Origin: Paracentrotus lividus
Lineage: Eukaryota; Echinodermata; Echinoidea; Camarodonta; Echinidae
Reading direction: 5' to 3'
Length of the DNA stretch: 64,000 nucleotides
Assembly: GCA_940671915.1 (NCBI GenBank)
Contig: CALNVZ010003430.1
Coordinates: 15,038,270-15,102,269, forward strand
Both the position numbers and the translations under genes were made by a program. This document shows, one piece after another, positions 13,155-26,725 of this stretch (position 1 is the stretch's first letter; each line of letters begins with the position of its first letter). A model generated the notes under the pieces. It saw only the letters and a program-made list of their open reading frames with translations. It was not told the DNA's origin and searched no databases.

Positions 13155-16100
13155 ACAATGTATGTCAGGATTGTAAAACAATTTTTTTTTCACTACCCAA
13201 ATTACTTCTTTTTCAAATCCTGCTGTCATACACTAGAAGCTGTTCGTAATTCCTTACATTTTGTAGGGTGTGCTCAATATAGGACACACTTCAAGTGCAA
13301 AGTATATTTGTAGACATCTCAAAAGTAATTTGAACCTAATAATTGGTATGTTGTCAGTAGTGTGAGTGTGAGTCACACACACTTCCTGCTGTCCCAGATC
13401 AAAATTCTGATAAAATCTGAGATTTTTCACACTTTGAAAAGATGATTGGTTATATTGTATTATACTCACAAGTAGCACTGGGGTGTTTTATCAATGAAGG
13501 GGGACATACATGTATGTTTTTGTTTTATAGAAATACCTACATGTACATGTAGCAGAAATACATTGTTCATGTAGAATTTAATGGAAGAGTTAATGAATGA
13601 GGTAAAGTTTTATTATATGTAAAACATTACATGATTTGAAGTATATCTGTTTGAAACATACTTTTCACAGTATCCTGATTGATGTAATGTGTTATTAACC
13701 AAATTTATAATTGGAAACTAGTATTGAAAGCCAATTTTGAGTAGTTGAGAATTATAATATTGCAATTTGTTGATAAATTTATCTTCTTTAGCTTTTGTAG
13801 CTTTTTTTAGCTTGGCAGCTAAAATTTGCTCTCAGGCTCTTACAAATCTAATACATTTGTTGTGTGAGCAAGTGATAGCCTAATCTTGTAAATTTTTGTG
13901 AGACATGTTTCATTTAATTGTGAGAATGTGGTATACATTATTAATGTTTCTTCCTAAATATAAATTTTATAAGTTGTGAATTTTTTGGCCTTAGATGCCC
14001 CCTGCCCTTTGTGCCCCTTCCAAATGCCCTTTTTTGGCCTTGAAGATTTTAGGTGCACTTTTTCATTTAGTAATGAGAAAAGGTGCCTGACAGAAAAAAG
14101 TGGCCTTCTCCTGTTAAAATCTAATGAATTTTAAGGTTTGTAAATGTGATAATTACATTATACAGAGCAAAATATCTCTCAGTTCACAATATGACAAAAC
14201 TATGTGTCAAATATACAGTATGTTATAATAGGATACAGACTTTAACTTTTACATGATTTCTTTTGGGTTTTTTTTTTCCCCTTCAGATTTTGGAGACCTG
14301 CGTTAAGAATTGTCAACATCGTTTCCATGTATTGATTGCTAAGCAAGAGTTCTGCAAAGACCTGGTTAAAGTCATTCAACCAAACCTGAATCCGCCAACT
14401 ATTGTACAGGTAAGCTCCTAGAGTGTACATGCTTCTCTACGCCCAGATTTAAAAGGGTACTTTTGTGCACTTTACAGCAGCCTGGAATTGAATCCAGTGA
14501 CTGGCATAATAATACATAGTAAAGCGCTTTGATCAGTTATTGAAAAGCACTCTATAAAAAACAATTATGATTTTTATTATTATTTTTCAACCTAAATTCA
14601 ATCCATTAAATATTGAAAAGTTAAATGTTTGTTTTTAAACAATTATTGCCTCACTTCATTGGGGCCTGTTTGATAATTCCGAATGATCCTTAGTCTCAAA
14701 TTTCTCATTCCTCGTGGTTCATAATCTAAAAATGAAATACTCTTGTAGGTTTGATTTATCTTCAGGAACATTTAAAGCAATAATCCAAGGTTAATTTTTT
14801 CTTGTTATGGATAAATATATTTATGTATCACTGACAAACAACCAGCTGGAATGCTCCTCATGGAGTGGAGATTGTGCACTATAAGTGCAGATGAAATGAA
14901 TAAATGAATCCAATGACCACGGAAATGATATACTGAAACGCTTTGGTCAGAACTTGGTATCACACGCTTTATAAGAAACCGGAATTTTCATTATTATTAT
15001 TATTTTGTGATTTGTAGGAGAAGATCTTGAGTTTGATCCAGTCTTGGGCTGATGCCTTCAAGAACGACCCCACCCTTCAGGGCGTGGTCAAGGTGTACGA
15101 GGAACTGAAGAGTAAGTCCATTGAATTCCCGCCTATGGACTTGGATGCACTGTCTCCTATTAAAACACCACAGAGAGTGACACCAGAAGTAGATCCAGCT
15201 ATGAATAGGCCAGCTCCTACAAGACAGGTAAGAAATCATTCAAATGTTCGTATAAATGGTTTTGTAGTTGCTGCTTAATATAAGTATTATTATCATTATT
15301 GATTTTAAAATTCCTGGTATTAATGTAACTTATGAGAACCTTGCCCAATTTTAATTCTACATTTGATTTCACCCCACAGCTCTGTAAGTAATTTCTGGTT
15401 CAGCTGGCTTCAGCAACCATGCCACCCCAATATTTCAATTCTACTTTTAGGCCTTACAACCAGGACTTAGTCTAAATTCCCAACCCATCTTTCTCATGCC
15501 AAATAAAGTTTAGATCAGGGGTTGTTTCACAAAGTGTTACATACATGTATGACTTAAAGTTGCACATGACGTAAATTCGCACTTAAAAAACAGCCAAACA
15601 ACTTCCTTTAAAGCATAAGCTGACACATTTCACGCAGTCTCTAGGTGGTGAAGGTTAAGACTTAATCTTTTGAGTATGATCTGTCCAATGAGGTGATGCA
15701 AACGATATTACATGTACCGAGGCATTTAAGTGCAACTTAAAGGTCATGCTTAATCTCTCTGGAGGAGGGAGAGCGGAACCCCCCCCCCCCCCCCCCCCAC
15801 CCTGAATCTGTTTCATATTGATTACAATTTGAATTCCAGGTTGTAATTCCCATCCCAAATTTTTCAATTCTAATTTCAGCCCACACTGCCTGGACCTGGA
15901 CCAGTACCTGTTCCAGCCCAAGTACCCCCTCCCCAGCAGCAGCAGCAGCAGCAGCAGCAGCAAGCCCCACCAGGGACCTTCACACCAGAGCATATGACCA
16001 AGCTAAGGAGAGAACTAGACCTGGTTCTGGGTAACGTCAGGGTCATGTCTGAGATGTTGACTGAGATGCAGCCAGGTCAAGAGAATCCAGATGATCTGGA

Positions 16101-19100
16101 CCTTCTCCAGGTTTGTACCATTTGATCGTTGATGCTACTTGTAGGTGCTTACAGTCTGTTACTCTTTGATGAATTCTGTTATTCCCATAGATTCAAAACA
16201 GGAAGTACCCAGTTCCCATAGCCAATGGGTTAATATTTGCTTTTCATATTCCATGTTTGATATTGTGCACAGCCTGTACAGAGAGTTTTTAACTGGTACT
16301 GAAATACATGTAGGTGTAGAGAACCTAGATGATTTGGACCTAATGTAGTTTGTTCCTTTTGATGGTTAATTCTAGGTGTTCGCAATACTTATATTGTAAA
16401 CTTGCTGTTTGATATTCAAAATTTTAAATTCTCTACCAATTCTGGGTACGTAATACATGTATTAAGGCCACCGCACACCATACGACTTACTACTTGTGAC
16501 TGACCGACTTTGGATGTGAAATAACTAAGCGCGTATACTTTGCAATGCGCTTTGTTATTTCAGATCCAAAGTTGGTCAGTCGCAAGTCATAAGTTGTATG
16601 GTGTGCGGTGGCCTTTAGTGGTCTGCTTGATGTTTCCCATTTTATATGCTGGATAATCAGGGTTTTTAGTGAGACTATGGGCTAAGAAGGGAACTAGACT
16701 TGGTCCTGGGTAACATCAGCATCATGTCTGTCCTGTTGACTTTTTAAAGATGCAGCTGGGTCAAGAGAACCCAGATGATCTTGATCTACTGTAGTTCTGT
16801 TCTTTCATTTTGATTATCATTATTATCCTGGGTGCAAATAGTACTGGACCAGTTGATGTTTTATAAAGTAGGTAGTCCTGGTTTGCCTGTTTTGATGATA
16901 GTGGATTGACAATAGCACACATTATTGGTGTCTTGACACGATACCTGGTAAAATGTCAGAAGTAAGAATTCCGGATAGGGTTAGTTTTATTATAGTTAGG
17001 GTTAGAATTTAAGTTTGGGTTCTGGCATTTTCACACTGTAACGACTACATACCCAGAAATAATTTATTGAAATTTTAATTTTACAGATTTATTCTGCAGT
17101 TAATTAAGTATTTACATGTACATTTTTGTATTTGTTTATCTTTTGTGTAGGAGCTCAACCAAACATGTCGTACAATGCAGAAGAGGGTCGTTGAACTTTT
17201 ATCAGAGGTCACTCACGAGGAAGTCACAGGTGCGTTGCAAGATATATAACATCTCATTTAGTAATTTCATAGAGGAAGGCTGTGATTTATTGGTCTAACC
17301 ACTTGACTGGGGATGCAAAGGTTGTGGATACCCTCCCAACATGCCACCATTGTGTTTGGGCAAGGCATTTTATCTATATTGCTTCTCTCCATACGGATGG
17401 AAATGAATATGCTTGAATCTCTAGTTACTCTGGCCAGTGAGCTATAGCTGGGGTGATATTGGGAAGCTCAGAGAGAGATGAGGAACACTATTTAAGAAAC
17501 CTACATTTGTATATTTATCATTTTCCTCATAATTTAAGAAGCCATTAGAAATAAATACATTGTATATGTACAGCGTATCAGATTACATTATATAATGACC
17601 TTGAAATAGATATTAGACCTTTGGAACATTATGTAGGAAAGTTTCTCTCCCCCTGGGTGCCCTTGCATAAACAGTTGCTATTATGTTAACTACTCAGGAC
17701 TGTCCGAATTGCATTATACTGATTATAAAGTTTATATTTTCACTTGAACACTTCTATTTTCAGGGGAGTTACTGAGAGTGAATGATGATCTGAACAATAT
17801 GTTTGTCCGCTACGACCGTTACGAGCGCTACAGACAAACCCAGGCACAGAGCACCCAACCAACTCAGCCACCCACTGCTGTGCCTGCAATAGTACCTGCT
17901 GCAGTCCCTGTTACAGTGAGTGGTTATTTTCTGGATTTTGCTTGTTAATCCTTGCAAAAAATTCAACTTCAGTATAGGGCTACTTACTTACAGTAATGAA
18001 AAGTTACAAATATCGCAAAATCCTCAATTTGTCAGAAATCAAGAAAATATTGGTTTATACCGTATCTTTTGGAACTGCAACATCTTTTAAGTTGTGAAAA
18101 GAAAAACAGGGTAAATGGCATGAGAAGCAGTTTATTTTTACACTGGATGTTATTGATAGTTCTCAATCTAACGTGATATTTCACTTCGTATAATTTAGCA
18201 AACTACATGTGTTTGCTATCACTGGAAAGCTTATTATTTCTAGTTTCTGGAAACGATAATACCAAACATTATTTTGGTATTTTGGTGACTTCAAGTGGTT
18301 TGGGACCCGCAGATATCAAATTACTGAACCTTTATCTGAAATAGTTCAGTAGGGGTTAATAGAGACAAGTTTGATATTATTTACAGGTTCCTTTCTAATA
18401 TGTACTTGTGGTCTTTATCTACATGTATACAGGGGGTAATCAAAGCAAGTGCATGTAAAGGATAATGTCTTACTCTTTGTCTTATACAGGCACAAGCACC
18501 AGGTCAAGGGGATAGCGGCATAGGAACATTGATTGACCTCGGATTGGACGAACCTGCCCCCGCCCCATATCCAGCTGCCCCTGCCCCTGGTTACCCCGCT
18601 GCCCCTGCCGCAGCCTACCCAGCCGCTCCTGCCCCAGCCTACCCAGCCGCCCCCGCCCCAGCCTACTCGGTAGCACCGGTGGGAGGGGGTATGAGGGGCC
18701 CACCAGGGGGTGCTTATGATGGGCTTCCATACCCTGAGGTGAACAACCAAGCACCCGGATCAGGACCTTTGACTGACCAGCTAGCGGGACTATGTAAGTA
18801 GAAGAACTGTTTGGTCATGCTCTACTATTTCACAAAGAGAAACCACCATAGGACTTGGGTGGTGTTTCACCAAGTCGTTCGTAAGTTACAAATGACTTTA
18901 CGAACGACTGGTAATCAGTACTTATGTTTAATTATTGAGAATGTGGTTAGTAAAACACAAAAGAAAGTGCTCCAGTTGTTCGTAAAGTGGTTTGTAACTT
19001 CAAGAACTATTTGGTGAAACCCCAACCTGGACCAATATCAAGGTCCTAATGATTTTCCTATCCTGCCTGCACTGGATTGATTTGAGAGTGTTGGGGAAGG

Positions 19101-22100
19101 AAGACCTATGGGTCATTTTGATTGAGTTAATCCCAAACTCCGGCCACTCTATCCATCTGTGTTTTTCTTTGATCATGTGTATTCCAGTAATTGCTGTATT
19201 TTGTGTGACACAGTGGATTGTTCTTGTATTTTGAAATGCTGAATGAATAATGATAATGATAATGAGGCGGGGATCCAGCATTTGTTCTCATTATAGATTG
19301 TTGCAGGCCAAGTGTCTGGGGACAATAGCGACTCTATCATATTTGGGTATTGGCCAAAACAAGCTGTTATATGGACCGAGGCTGGATCTGCTACTGTTAA
19401 TAATTAGATAATCATCTAGCAACCTCCTCCTTGGCAATGCCTTCATGTTTGGGTGATATGAATAAAGGGTATTTTTATGTTTTTTTCTGTTTTTCTTTTC
19501 TTTTCTAGCTATGACGGGAGGCAGTGTGAGCAATACTCTGGGTCAGATCAGTAACGTACCCACATCGGTCAACCCTCCACCCCCTACTAATGATGATGAC
19601 TTTGATATGTTTGCACAGAGCAGAGGAACCACATACCAGGACAGCATCAGATCGTAAGAGACAAACAAATATAATTTATTAATTCTATTCAATTTCTGTA
19701 TAAGCTGAAATTGCCGCGAGGATTTTATTTTCGCGAATATTTTCAAGTCAGTCCTTGCAAACATTTCCACTTTGATATAAGGCTATTTGTAACTATGATG
19801 ATATCACAAAAATCATGAAATTGAGCCCTTGCAAATTTGCCCACGTAGTTTAAAAACCTGAACATATCTGTACACGAAAATATTGGCTTATACAGTAATT
19901 GCAAGTATATCAGAAGCTCTTATTATCAGAAAATAAGACCAGAGATCCTCTTCACACCACCATAGTGCAGTAGAATATATTGTTTGATAGTTTCTAATTC
20001 TCTGCTCTAAAAATGTACCATTATTATTATTAATTATTCTGAAACTCTATAAACAAAAGCTGCACAAAAAAGTTCATGTTACATTGTTCATTCTGTGTTG
20101 GCTGGTCATTTTTATAACGAAAGAGGAACTTTCACGAATGTCATAAATGATTGAGTTAATTTGTAAATGAAGGCGACAGGAAAATAATATCCTATTTGCC
20201 AGTTTTTCTCTCACTGCTCTCCTACATCACAACTGTAGTGGTAGTATTTACTCAGTCTACCCAAACTTTCAAAAACTAGATTTTATACCTTTCTTGTTCA
20301 TTCACAATTAATTTGGTTATCATGTGTGTAATCTGTGAACCAAGAGAGATATAGTTGGAAAAGTGTGATCTTCATTTTTATTTATTTACTATTTTTTTTA
20401 CAAAACTAAATTACTTTGGAATGTTAATCCTCAACATCTAAATTACCAGACAGGATAGGTTAATTGGTTAGAGCGCCCTGAGGTACATGTAGATCACCTT
20501 GGCATATTGATTTGAATGACAAGGGTTCAATTCTCGGTTGAGTTATAGAAAGGACTTACAAAAAATTGTACCTATTGTTGTCTCATGGCATGATGCTTTT
20601 AACAGGTAATTATTTTAATAACATCATGTTATGCAGGGCCTGCTTGGAGAATGGTTGCTAAGAACCGAAGTGATCATACTAATAAAACAATGCAATTATT
20701 ATTATCTTTTTATTGATACACTCTGTATATGTGCTATCAGGGTGGTGTTGCATAAAACTTTTTTTCTAACCCGAGTTTTCTCGGGTTAAAAATCTCAGCT
20801 TATGTTGACCTATTTCTTAGGTTATTCAACCTGAGTTTTAAAACTTCCTAAAAATTTATTGCATTAATACTTTTGAAAACTCTGGTATGTTTTTATGCAA
20901 TGGAAAAAACAGTAAAAAATCCAGAAAAATATTGTAACCGGAGTTTTCGGACTTTAACCAGAGTTTTCAGATTTTAACCGGAAAAAACTCCGGTTAGAAG
21001 TTTTATGCAACAGGGTCCAGTTATTTCATTTGATATTCTCTATATCTCCAGCGGAAGTACATACCAAGACAATACCAATGTAGACCAAGCTGGAGGTGCA
21101 TTGGCTGGCTTTGTACAGAACAGGTCCTTCCCTCCTCCAGCGGTAAGTATCACATATGTGATTTATCATGTCAAAATGAGACACAAGTCGCCAGCAACGA
21201 GTCAAGGAAATCTGCTAAAATATCAAATTTGTCAAATTTTGGGGGAAATAATTTTAAAACTACATTGTATTTGATTTTCTGAATCTTCATTGTTTCATGT
21301 GTGGATTGTTCAACAAAAATGAGTGAAAACATTAACGGCCCGGGAAAGTATTTAAACATGGATTATTTTGCTATGATCATGAAGATACATTTGTATTGTA
21401 CAGAAATCATCTTATTTCTTTCCATGCATTCAGTATGATACAGTCGTTGAGGTAAGACCGAGTGATGAGTTGAAACAGTTTGATGTATAAATGTACCTTA
21501 GTTTTCTTTGGAAATGGAGTGCTGTTGAACGAAAAAACATTATTTTTATTGATTTCGTTGCATCTGAAAGTTTAACCCTAGTGATACAGTATGTATATGA
21601 ATGTCAGTATTCTTTAGCCTGATCAAAATGTAGTACTATTATTATATGGCTGGTACATGTATATCCCATCATCAGGACATACAATGTACATATATTGTTG
21701 GGAGCTACAAATGTAGTCCCTTTTACAGTGTGTATCAAGAAAAGATAATCTGATTGTAGAGAAGCTGTATTCCGAGCTCATATATTTTGGCAATTTATTT
21801 GTAACCTTTGCAATGATAATTTTATTGGATCATGGATTAAGTGAGTAAATTGCAAATTGAGTTGACAAGTACAAAATCCAGTAGTGTTTATTGCCCATAT
21901 TCTCAAAACCCGCCTTACTTTAAGCCTAGCTTAAATCTGTGGTTTAGGTATGGCTTGCTAAGAGGGAATCGATCTCTTTATGTTGCATGTTCCTATCACC
22001 TTCACTAAATTCTGGAATCGTATTTTAATTGTAAGGGAAACTTTTGTACTTATCATTCCCAATCATTTTTCATAGTTTCACTACCAGAAACTACGATGAA

Positions 22101-25100
22101 TTGAACGTCTACTTTTCGGTATTAAATCCCTTTCAGCAAGCCATAGTTAAACCACGGATTTAAGCTAGGCTTAAAGTTAGGCGACTTTTGTGAATTTGGG
22201 CCTATGTGTATTCCCTCATCATTTTCTAGTTTTCCCTCTGGTTTCAATATTGTGTACAATGATGGATAGGACTTTCATTTTCGTACATGGTCAAATTTCA
22301 TTACTTTTGAAAATTGCTGTAAATTCTATGCAATCTTTGAATGCCTAAACCGCAACCCTAAACCTAATAGACAGAGTAAAGCGTTGAGCAATTGTCAAAG
22401 GGTCAAATGTTGTGTCACCTATGGTCATCTTGTAAAATACGTACTACTTGAAGACAATGTTTTGAACTTGCCTTTATTATTTTGTAGATGACTGTCTATA
22501 CCAGTTAGCACTGCTTGCAAAAGACTGAAAACATACATTACTTTTTATCAAGCTTATTTGCCTAATCAAAAGCAACCAAGATTTACTTTTATCCTAGCAT
22601 GTGTCCATTAGTTGCTCTTTTGCAGATGACATTATAATACGTATACTTATGTACATGTACATGTATGTACAAATTTACATTTATATAATGACTTTGAGTG
22701 TCTGGAAAAAAAGGATATCCTTTATTACAAAGATCAATTTTAAGAATTGCCACATACTGTGTTGTCGTCTTACTTGTCCAATTGTCCAATCCAATTGTGT
22801 CTAGATTAAAATACACAAATACAAAGTATGTCAACAGTCACCATGCGACTAATTCCATAATGTTAATTATAACTATTTCAATAATGGTTTGGTTTAATTA
22901 TAAATAATCTGAAACGTGCCTGTTAAACAAAATATTCAGTCAGTAGACTGATATTAAAGGTAAATCAGGTTTAATTTTTTAAAAGGATGGTTTCTTGATT
23001 TAGATATTTGCTTTCTGTGTTGATTTTCTTTTTGTTGAGATAATTATGCTCTTTGCTGTTTGTTTTTCTGTTATTTTTTATCATCATCACATTGTATTGA
23101 TTTTATTTTAGATATTCATAATATGTAGATTATGACATTATATTACTTGGTACATGTATATAGCAAATGGAGTGAAAGATCAAAATATGCCCTTTTCTGC
23201 ATTAGATAGTCCATACAATATTATTGAAATCATTCCTTAAACAATCATTTATTATAATTCCGCTCGCTTTCTCTCTGTTATTCTTTCAGCAGCAGCAGCC
23301 TGCCGTTGCCCCGGCAACCAGTGGACCAGGAGGCATGGATGAGATGGAACAGTGGTTGGCATCTAGTGACTTGGTAGGAGGAACATATTTTATTAATTAA
23401 GAATTAGTGACATCTTTTGCTTATCATTTATTCTCTGATTGTATGAATTGGAAATACATATCTGATGGGCACAAAAAACAAATTCGTTTGGTTTTAGGTT
23501 TATAACTCCATCTAAGTCAGAATTGATTTTTTTTTTTGCCTGAAAGAACAAGTATGTTATATAAATTTATTTCAGAATACATGTATGATTATGGTCACAA
23601 CTCAAAGTGGTTTGAGTTGAAATAATTGTATAACAGTAGGGTTGGTAAATTGGGGTAGCCTTATATAATTTTTTTTTCGATTTTCCTCAGATAGGAACAT
23701 TATTTTGTCTAAAATAATGTTTGTAAGACTTTTAAAGATGGTGTAATTGGAAATTATTTGATGAAGCAAAGTTTAATTGACATAAATCCTTTGGAAAATC
23801 CTGACCACCAGGCAACAAACATGTACAATGATAATAGTTGCTTAACCCAATACATCAACCTACTATATAAATGTACATGTATTAATGATAATCTTTTAGC
23901 ACTAATGATAATAATTTAGTTGTAAGCTTTTATATTCAAAACTTTTGCTTGTACACTTTACATCATCAAATTAATCAGGCGCTTAGGGACTTTTCTTTAT
24001 GTTTGCGATACACTATATTAGAAATTTTCGTAATGATTATTATCAATACCATAAATTTTAATCTTGTACAGAACAAACCCCAGGATACCTATGCAGCTGC
24101 CAACACTAATGCAGATGCATCATCAGGAGATCCTGGTATCAGCAGTTCAGGTGAGTACACAATATCAACATATGGCAGGAGAGGATCCAGCATCGGATCT
24201 GACAATGGATTTTTTTCAGCCCATGCTCAAGCATAATATTGCTGCTATTATCCCCAGAAAATTTGGCGAATAACATCCTTTGTCACTGATGATGCTGGAT
24301 GCGCGTCTGCAGGGATGCAACTTTTCTGACAAAAGAAGGAATTCCTTCTTTTTCAACACGTTTTTACCATAGGAAATTTGTTGTTGTTTTTTTTTATACA
24401 AAAAGGGCCATTCTAGATAATATATTTTTTTTTAATCACCTTTAAGTGGTATCCCTGTCGGAAAAATGTTTGTCTGTTTTTATCTGTCCCTCTATCAGTG
24501 TTTTTTCTTCTTCTCTTTATTCCAATGTCTTACTGTCTGTCTGTCTCCAACCGTCTGTTTGATTGTATTCCCGTCTGTACATGTATGTCTGTGTATACAT
24601 TTGTCTTATTATATTTCTATACAATTGTTTGTATCTCTCTCTCTGTATGTTTATCTATGTTTGTCTTTATGTTTATCTGTCTGTATCCCTCTCCCCTCAA
24701 ATTAATTTTTGCAATACTTCAAATACTCCTTTTTTCCCTCTTTATTTCTCACAGATCCTGTACACTTGTAAATGTAGTTGTTCCTTTTCACATTTCCTCT
24801 CTAGATCCTTTTTTCCTCTCCGTTTATTTCTGTTTTTGTATTTTACACGTACAGCTGTACTGTTCGAAGTTTTTTCATTTCCATGAATTCCGCGAAGTAG
24901 AAAGCGAACATCAAACATAAGGCAAAAATATCCTCTATCGATATACGTACATTGACATGTATGTGAGCCAAATATTGATTCAACATGACACGAATAGGCA
25001 GAAGAATTTGTTAATACAAAAAAAAATCTGTGTATGAAAATAACAGCTTATAAATACAGTATACATGTACATGTACGTGTATGTCTATTCAGAGGCAGCG

Positions 25101-26650
25101 GAACCAGGGGGGCACTGTGACCCCCACTTTTTCATCCACCCTAAAAGTGCCCCTTTTCATGACTAAAAAGTGCCCCTTTTCTTAGCTAATAAAATGTCAT
25201 TTTTATATTAAAAAGGGGCACTTTCGTTACTTAAAAGGGGCACTTTTTGTATTTAAAAGTGCCCCTTTTTTCTCCATGTCTTTTAAAGCCTAAATTTTCG
25301 GCTCGCGCTTCGCGCTCGCGGATACTAAAGAGGGTCTATAATGCACAATAAACTCCAATTTTGAGCTCAAGTCTTCGGCTCAAGCTTCGCGCTCGCAGAT
25401 ACTACATGTAAATAAGGTCTATAATGCACAATAAACTCCATTTTTAAGCTCATAATTTTTAACCCGAGTTTTGCGATCACAGATATTTAATATGATGCAT
25501 AATTAATTCCAATTTTGAGCTCAAATTTTTCGGCTCGCTCTTCGTGCTCGCAGATACTAAATATGTTATATAATACACAATTAACTCAGATTTTCAGCTT
25601 AAAAATTTCAGCTCGCGCTTCGCGTTTGAGGATACTAAATAGGGTCTATAATGAACAATTGTCTCAAAATTTTTGGTTCGCTCTTCGCGCTCGCATTCTT
25701 TTTGTTTATCATTAATAAAATACAACAAAGCCATTAAAAATTTTCAAAGCACAAATGTAAAGGCAAATTTTCTGCGCACCCCTACATATCTGAATACTTT
25801 TCTCTTAAAGCCTCTGGTCTCAAGTGCCCCCTTTTCCATCGTGACCCCCCCACTCTCAAATTTCGTTCCGCCGCCTGTGTGTCTATTTCTCCTATTGTGG
25901 TATTTATCTCTGTTGGATGAGGTATAGTACTGTCATATTAGGGCTTATCTGCAGGTCTATCACTCTATTCAGTGACATGACATTTGCTCTAGCGACAATT
26001 CCTCCAGGTTTAGGCCAGGGCTGAAGCTGTAGTGCTGCAAAAAGAGTTTTACAAATGTATGGTATGTCAAGGGTTAGGCCTATGTACATGGAGAGTTTGA
26101 AATCTGGAGCTGATATTATTCATTCCATTAGTTTATGGGATTGACTGTCGGGCAATTGTTGCTGGAGTAAGCAGTCATTGTCATTAATTAGTATCTTTTA
26201 TTATTAAATTTATCTCTTTTTCTTTATATCTTTTTGTACCATTGGAGGTATTAAGAGTGGAGGTAAGATTGGAATGTACATGTAGCTCAGTTTTTGTCCA
26301 TATGTTTTTCTGCCTTGAGCTCTTTGCTTTCTCCCTCTTGATTTGCATGTCATTGATTTTACCCCCAGCAGTTAGATACCTTGCATGAACAGTGAGAAAT
26401 ATAATATCCTTCTGTTAGTTAGATGCATTGCTTGTCTTCTCCAATCAATGGTTGTTGTGCTTGTACGTACATGTATATGTTTTTCTGTATTTTGTTCCTT
26501 TCTCTATTCCTTTATTGTATCTCTGTCTTTCAACCTTTTTATTTGTCCCTCTCTCTATCCATCTCTCCTATAGCTCTTCCATCTCTCATCTCTCTGTTCT
26601 CCCCTCTTTCACTTTCATTCTATCTGCCTTGACTCATATCAGCATTTCTT

Positions 26651-26725
<75 letters not shown>

